Source: Paulownia fortunei (Eukaryota > Streptophyta > Magnoliopsida > Lamiales > Paulowniaceae). From it: a stretch of 64,000 bases of DNA. Shown one piece after another: positions 63,192 through 64,000 of the stretch (position 1 is its first letter; every line of letters starts with the position of its first letter). The position numbers and the translations under genes were made by a program. Under the pieces are notes generated by a model. That model was not told the origin of the DNA. It did not search any database and was given only the letters and a program-made list of their open reading frames with translations. The stretch spans positions 21,507,278-21,571,277 of the forward strand of contig CM033110.1 of assembly GCA_019321725.1 (NCBI GenBank), in the 5' to 3' direction.

Positions 63192-63731
63192 ATGCTAAAA
63201 ATCTTGTCTACATTTACTGCTCTACTACTAGTCACATGCCGATGTTCAGCTCAAGCAGCGCCACCGACGCCGCCAGGCGGCTCCACTCCAGCGGCGCCGC
63301 CCTCCAACGACTCCGAAGAGTACCTGGAAGCACACAATCAAGCAAGATCCGAGGTGGGGGTGGGCCCTCTCCAGTGGAGCCAGGCGCTGGCCAAATCCGC
63401 CAGCTTACTGGTGAGGCTTCAAAGGGACAAACAAAACTGCAGTTTTGCAAACTTGGCTAACAGCAGATACGGCGGGAACCAGCTGTGGGCCGGCGGATTC
63501 AAGGTGACGCCACGCGCGGCGGTGGAGACGTGGGTGGCGGAGAAGAAGTTTTATAACTATGAAAAGAACTCTTGTGCGCCGGACCACCGGTGTGGGGTGT
63601 ACACTCAGGTGGTGTGGAAGAAGTCGGTGGAACTGGGGTGTGCACAGGCTGCATGCCCCAAGGACCAATCTAGTTTGACTATATGTTTCTATAATCCCCC
63701 TGGAAATGTTGTCGGAGAGAAACCTTACTAG
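63192..63731 (+). CDS. STS14-like CAP/PR-1 superfamily secreted protein
   Basis: An intronless frame of 179 codons plus stop. Residues 1-22 are a signal peptide, followed by a Pro/Ala-rich linker (23-40) and a CAP domain: YLEAHNQARSEVGV (His48), PLQWSQALA, RYGGNQLWAGG, VETWVAEKKFYNY, CGVYTQVVWKKSVELGCAQA and CFYNPPGNVVGEKPY. Six mature Cys (83, 128, 134, 150, 155, 165) suit the three CAP disulfides. The usual Glu of YGEN is absent (YGGN), and the His of CGHYTQ is Val136. Potato STS14-like proteins, as I recall them, share this YGxNQLWAGG/CGVYTQVVW pattern, so it looks like a subfamily trait rather than decay. It probably acts in the apoplast. The last 11 residues resemble the CAPE defence peptide. 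Confidence 0.9.
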   Translation: MLKILSTFTALLLVTCRCSAQAAPPTPPGGSTPAAPPSNDSEEYLEAHNQARSEVGVGPLQWSQALAKSASLLVRLQRDKQNCSFANLANSRYGGNQLWAGGFKVTPRAAVETWVAEKKFYNYEKNSCAPDHRCGVYTQVVWKKSVELGCAQAACPKDQSSLTICFYNPPGNVVGEKPY

Positions 63732-64000
63732 AATGCATTGTAATAATACTGCTATGATTGTCTCCGTCTTCAATCTATTTTTGTTGCCAGTTTGCTTATG
63801 CTGGGTTTTGTGATTGAGTTATTATTGCATCTTTTTTGGTTATTTGAGTGGGCTTAATTTTGCTTTCTTCTACTATTAACTTATTCTACACTGATTGTTC
63901 AAGTGTGCGTAATAAAGGTGCTAATGAGTTGCAGCACATGGTGGACGATTGTGGAGTTGAAAGGTAACAAAAACAGAGTCCATGGAATTGGGCTTGATGA
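63732..64000. other. 3' flank of the CAP gene
   Basis: Probable 3' UTR and flank; no further gene starts before the window ends. Confidence 0.5.

Overview
This window is nuclear DNA from a flowering plant, most likely a eudicot. The genes have introns with GT..AG junctions. One gene encodes a chloroplast-imported photosystem II protein (PsbO). Several families are plant-specific (wall-associated kinase-like, NPH3/BTB, CASP-like, COR413, PADRE, DYW-type PPR). The intergenic DNA is very AT-rich and holds small DNA transposons and microsatellites. An asterid source is possible but I cannot establish the species.

Layout, left to right. 2.8-7.5 kb (+): a three-exon WAKL14-type receptor kinase. 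8.4-9.45 kb: an old element with long terminal inverted arms. 10.5-11.0 kb (-): a small chloroplast-targeted protein with heptad repeats, divergent from 11.7-15.2 kb (+), a six-exon NASP-type histone chaperone. The roughly 690 bp between them carry five site II (TGGGCY) motifs. A hAT-like MITE sits just past NASP. 18.9-19.1 kb (+): a small conserved Cys-rich protein whose exon ends in a TA microsatellite. 24.3-26.7 kb (+): an NPH3/BTB gene with one base missing in a C run. 29.3-31.1 kb (+): a four-exon COR413 plasma-membrane-type cold protein. 32.35-32.45 kb (+): a C/D snoRNA that I identify as U15, behind a site II/telo-box promoter. 34.1 kb: a tRNA-Ile(AAU) relic. 35.2-37.0 kb (+): PsbO with a G-box promoter, convergent with 37.9-40.0 kb (-), an intronless DYW-class PPR protein. 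42.9-45.0 kb (+): a three-exon CASP-like protein. 50.4-50.9 kb (+): a PADRE (DUF4228) protein with a myristoylation start. 50.9-63.1 kb: a gene-poor tract with a Mutator-like element flanked by a perfect 9-bp target duplication, two copies of one MITE family and another long inverted repeat. 63.2-63.7 kb (+): an STS14-like CAP/PR-1 protein.

The genes do not form a pathway. They are ordinary housekeeping, photosynthesis, stress and defence genes scattered among repeats. No bacterial-type system, CRISPR array or biosynthetic cluster is visible. The most useful observations are the U15 snoRNA and its promoter, the NPH3 frameshift, the datable Mutator-like insertion, the tRNA relic and the unusual CAP protein. 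All exon junctions were inferred by eye from splice consensus, frame continuity and family conservation.
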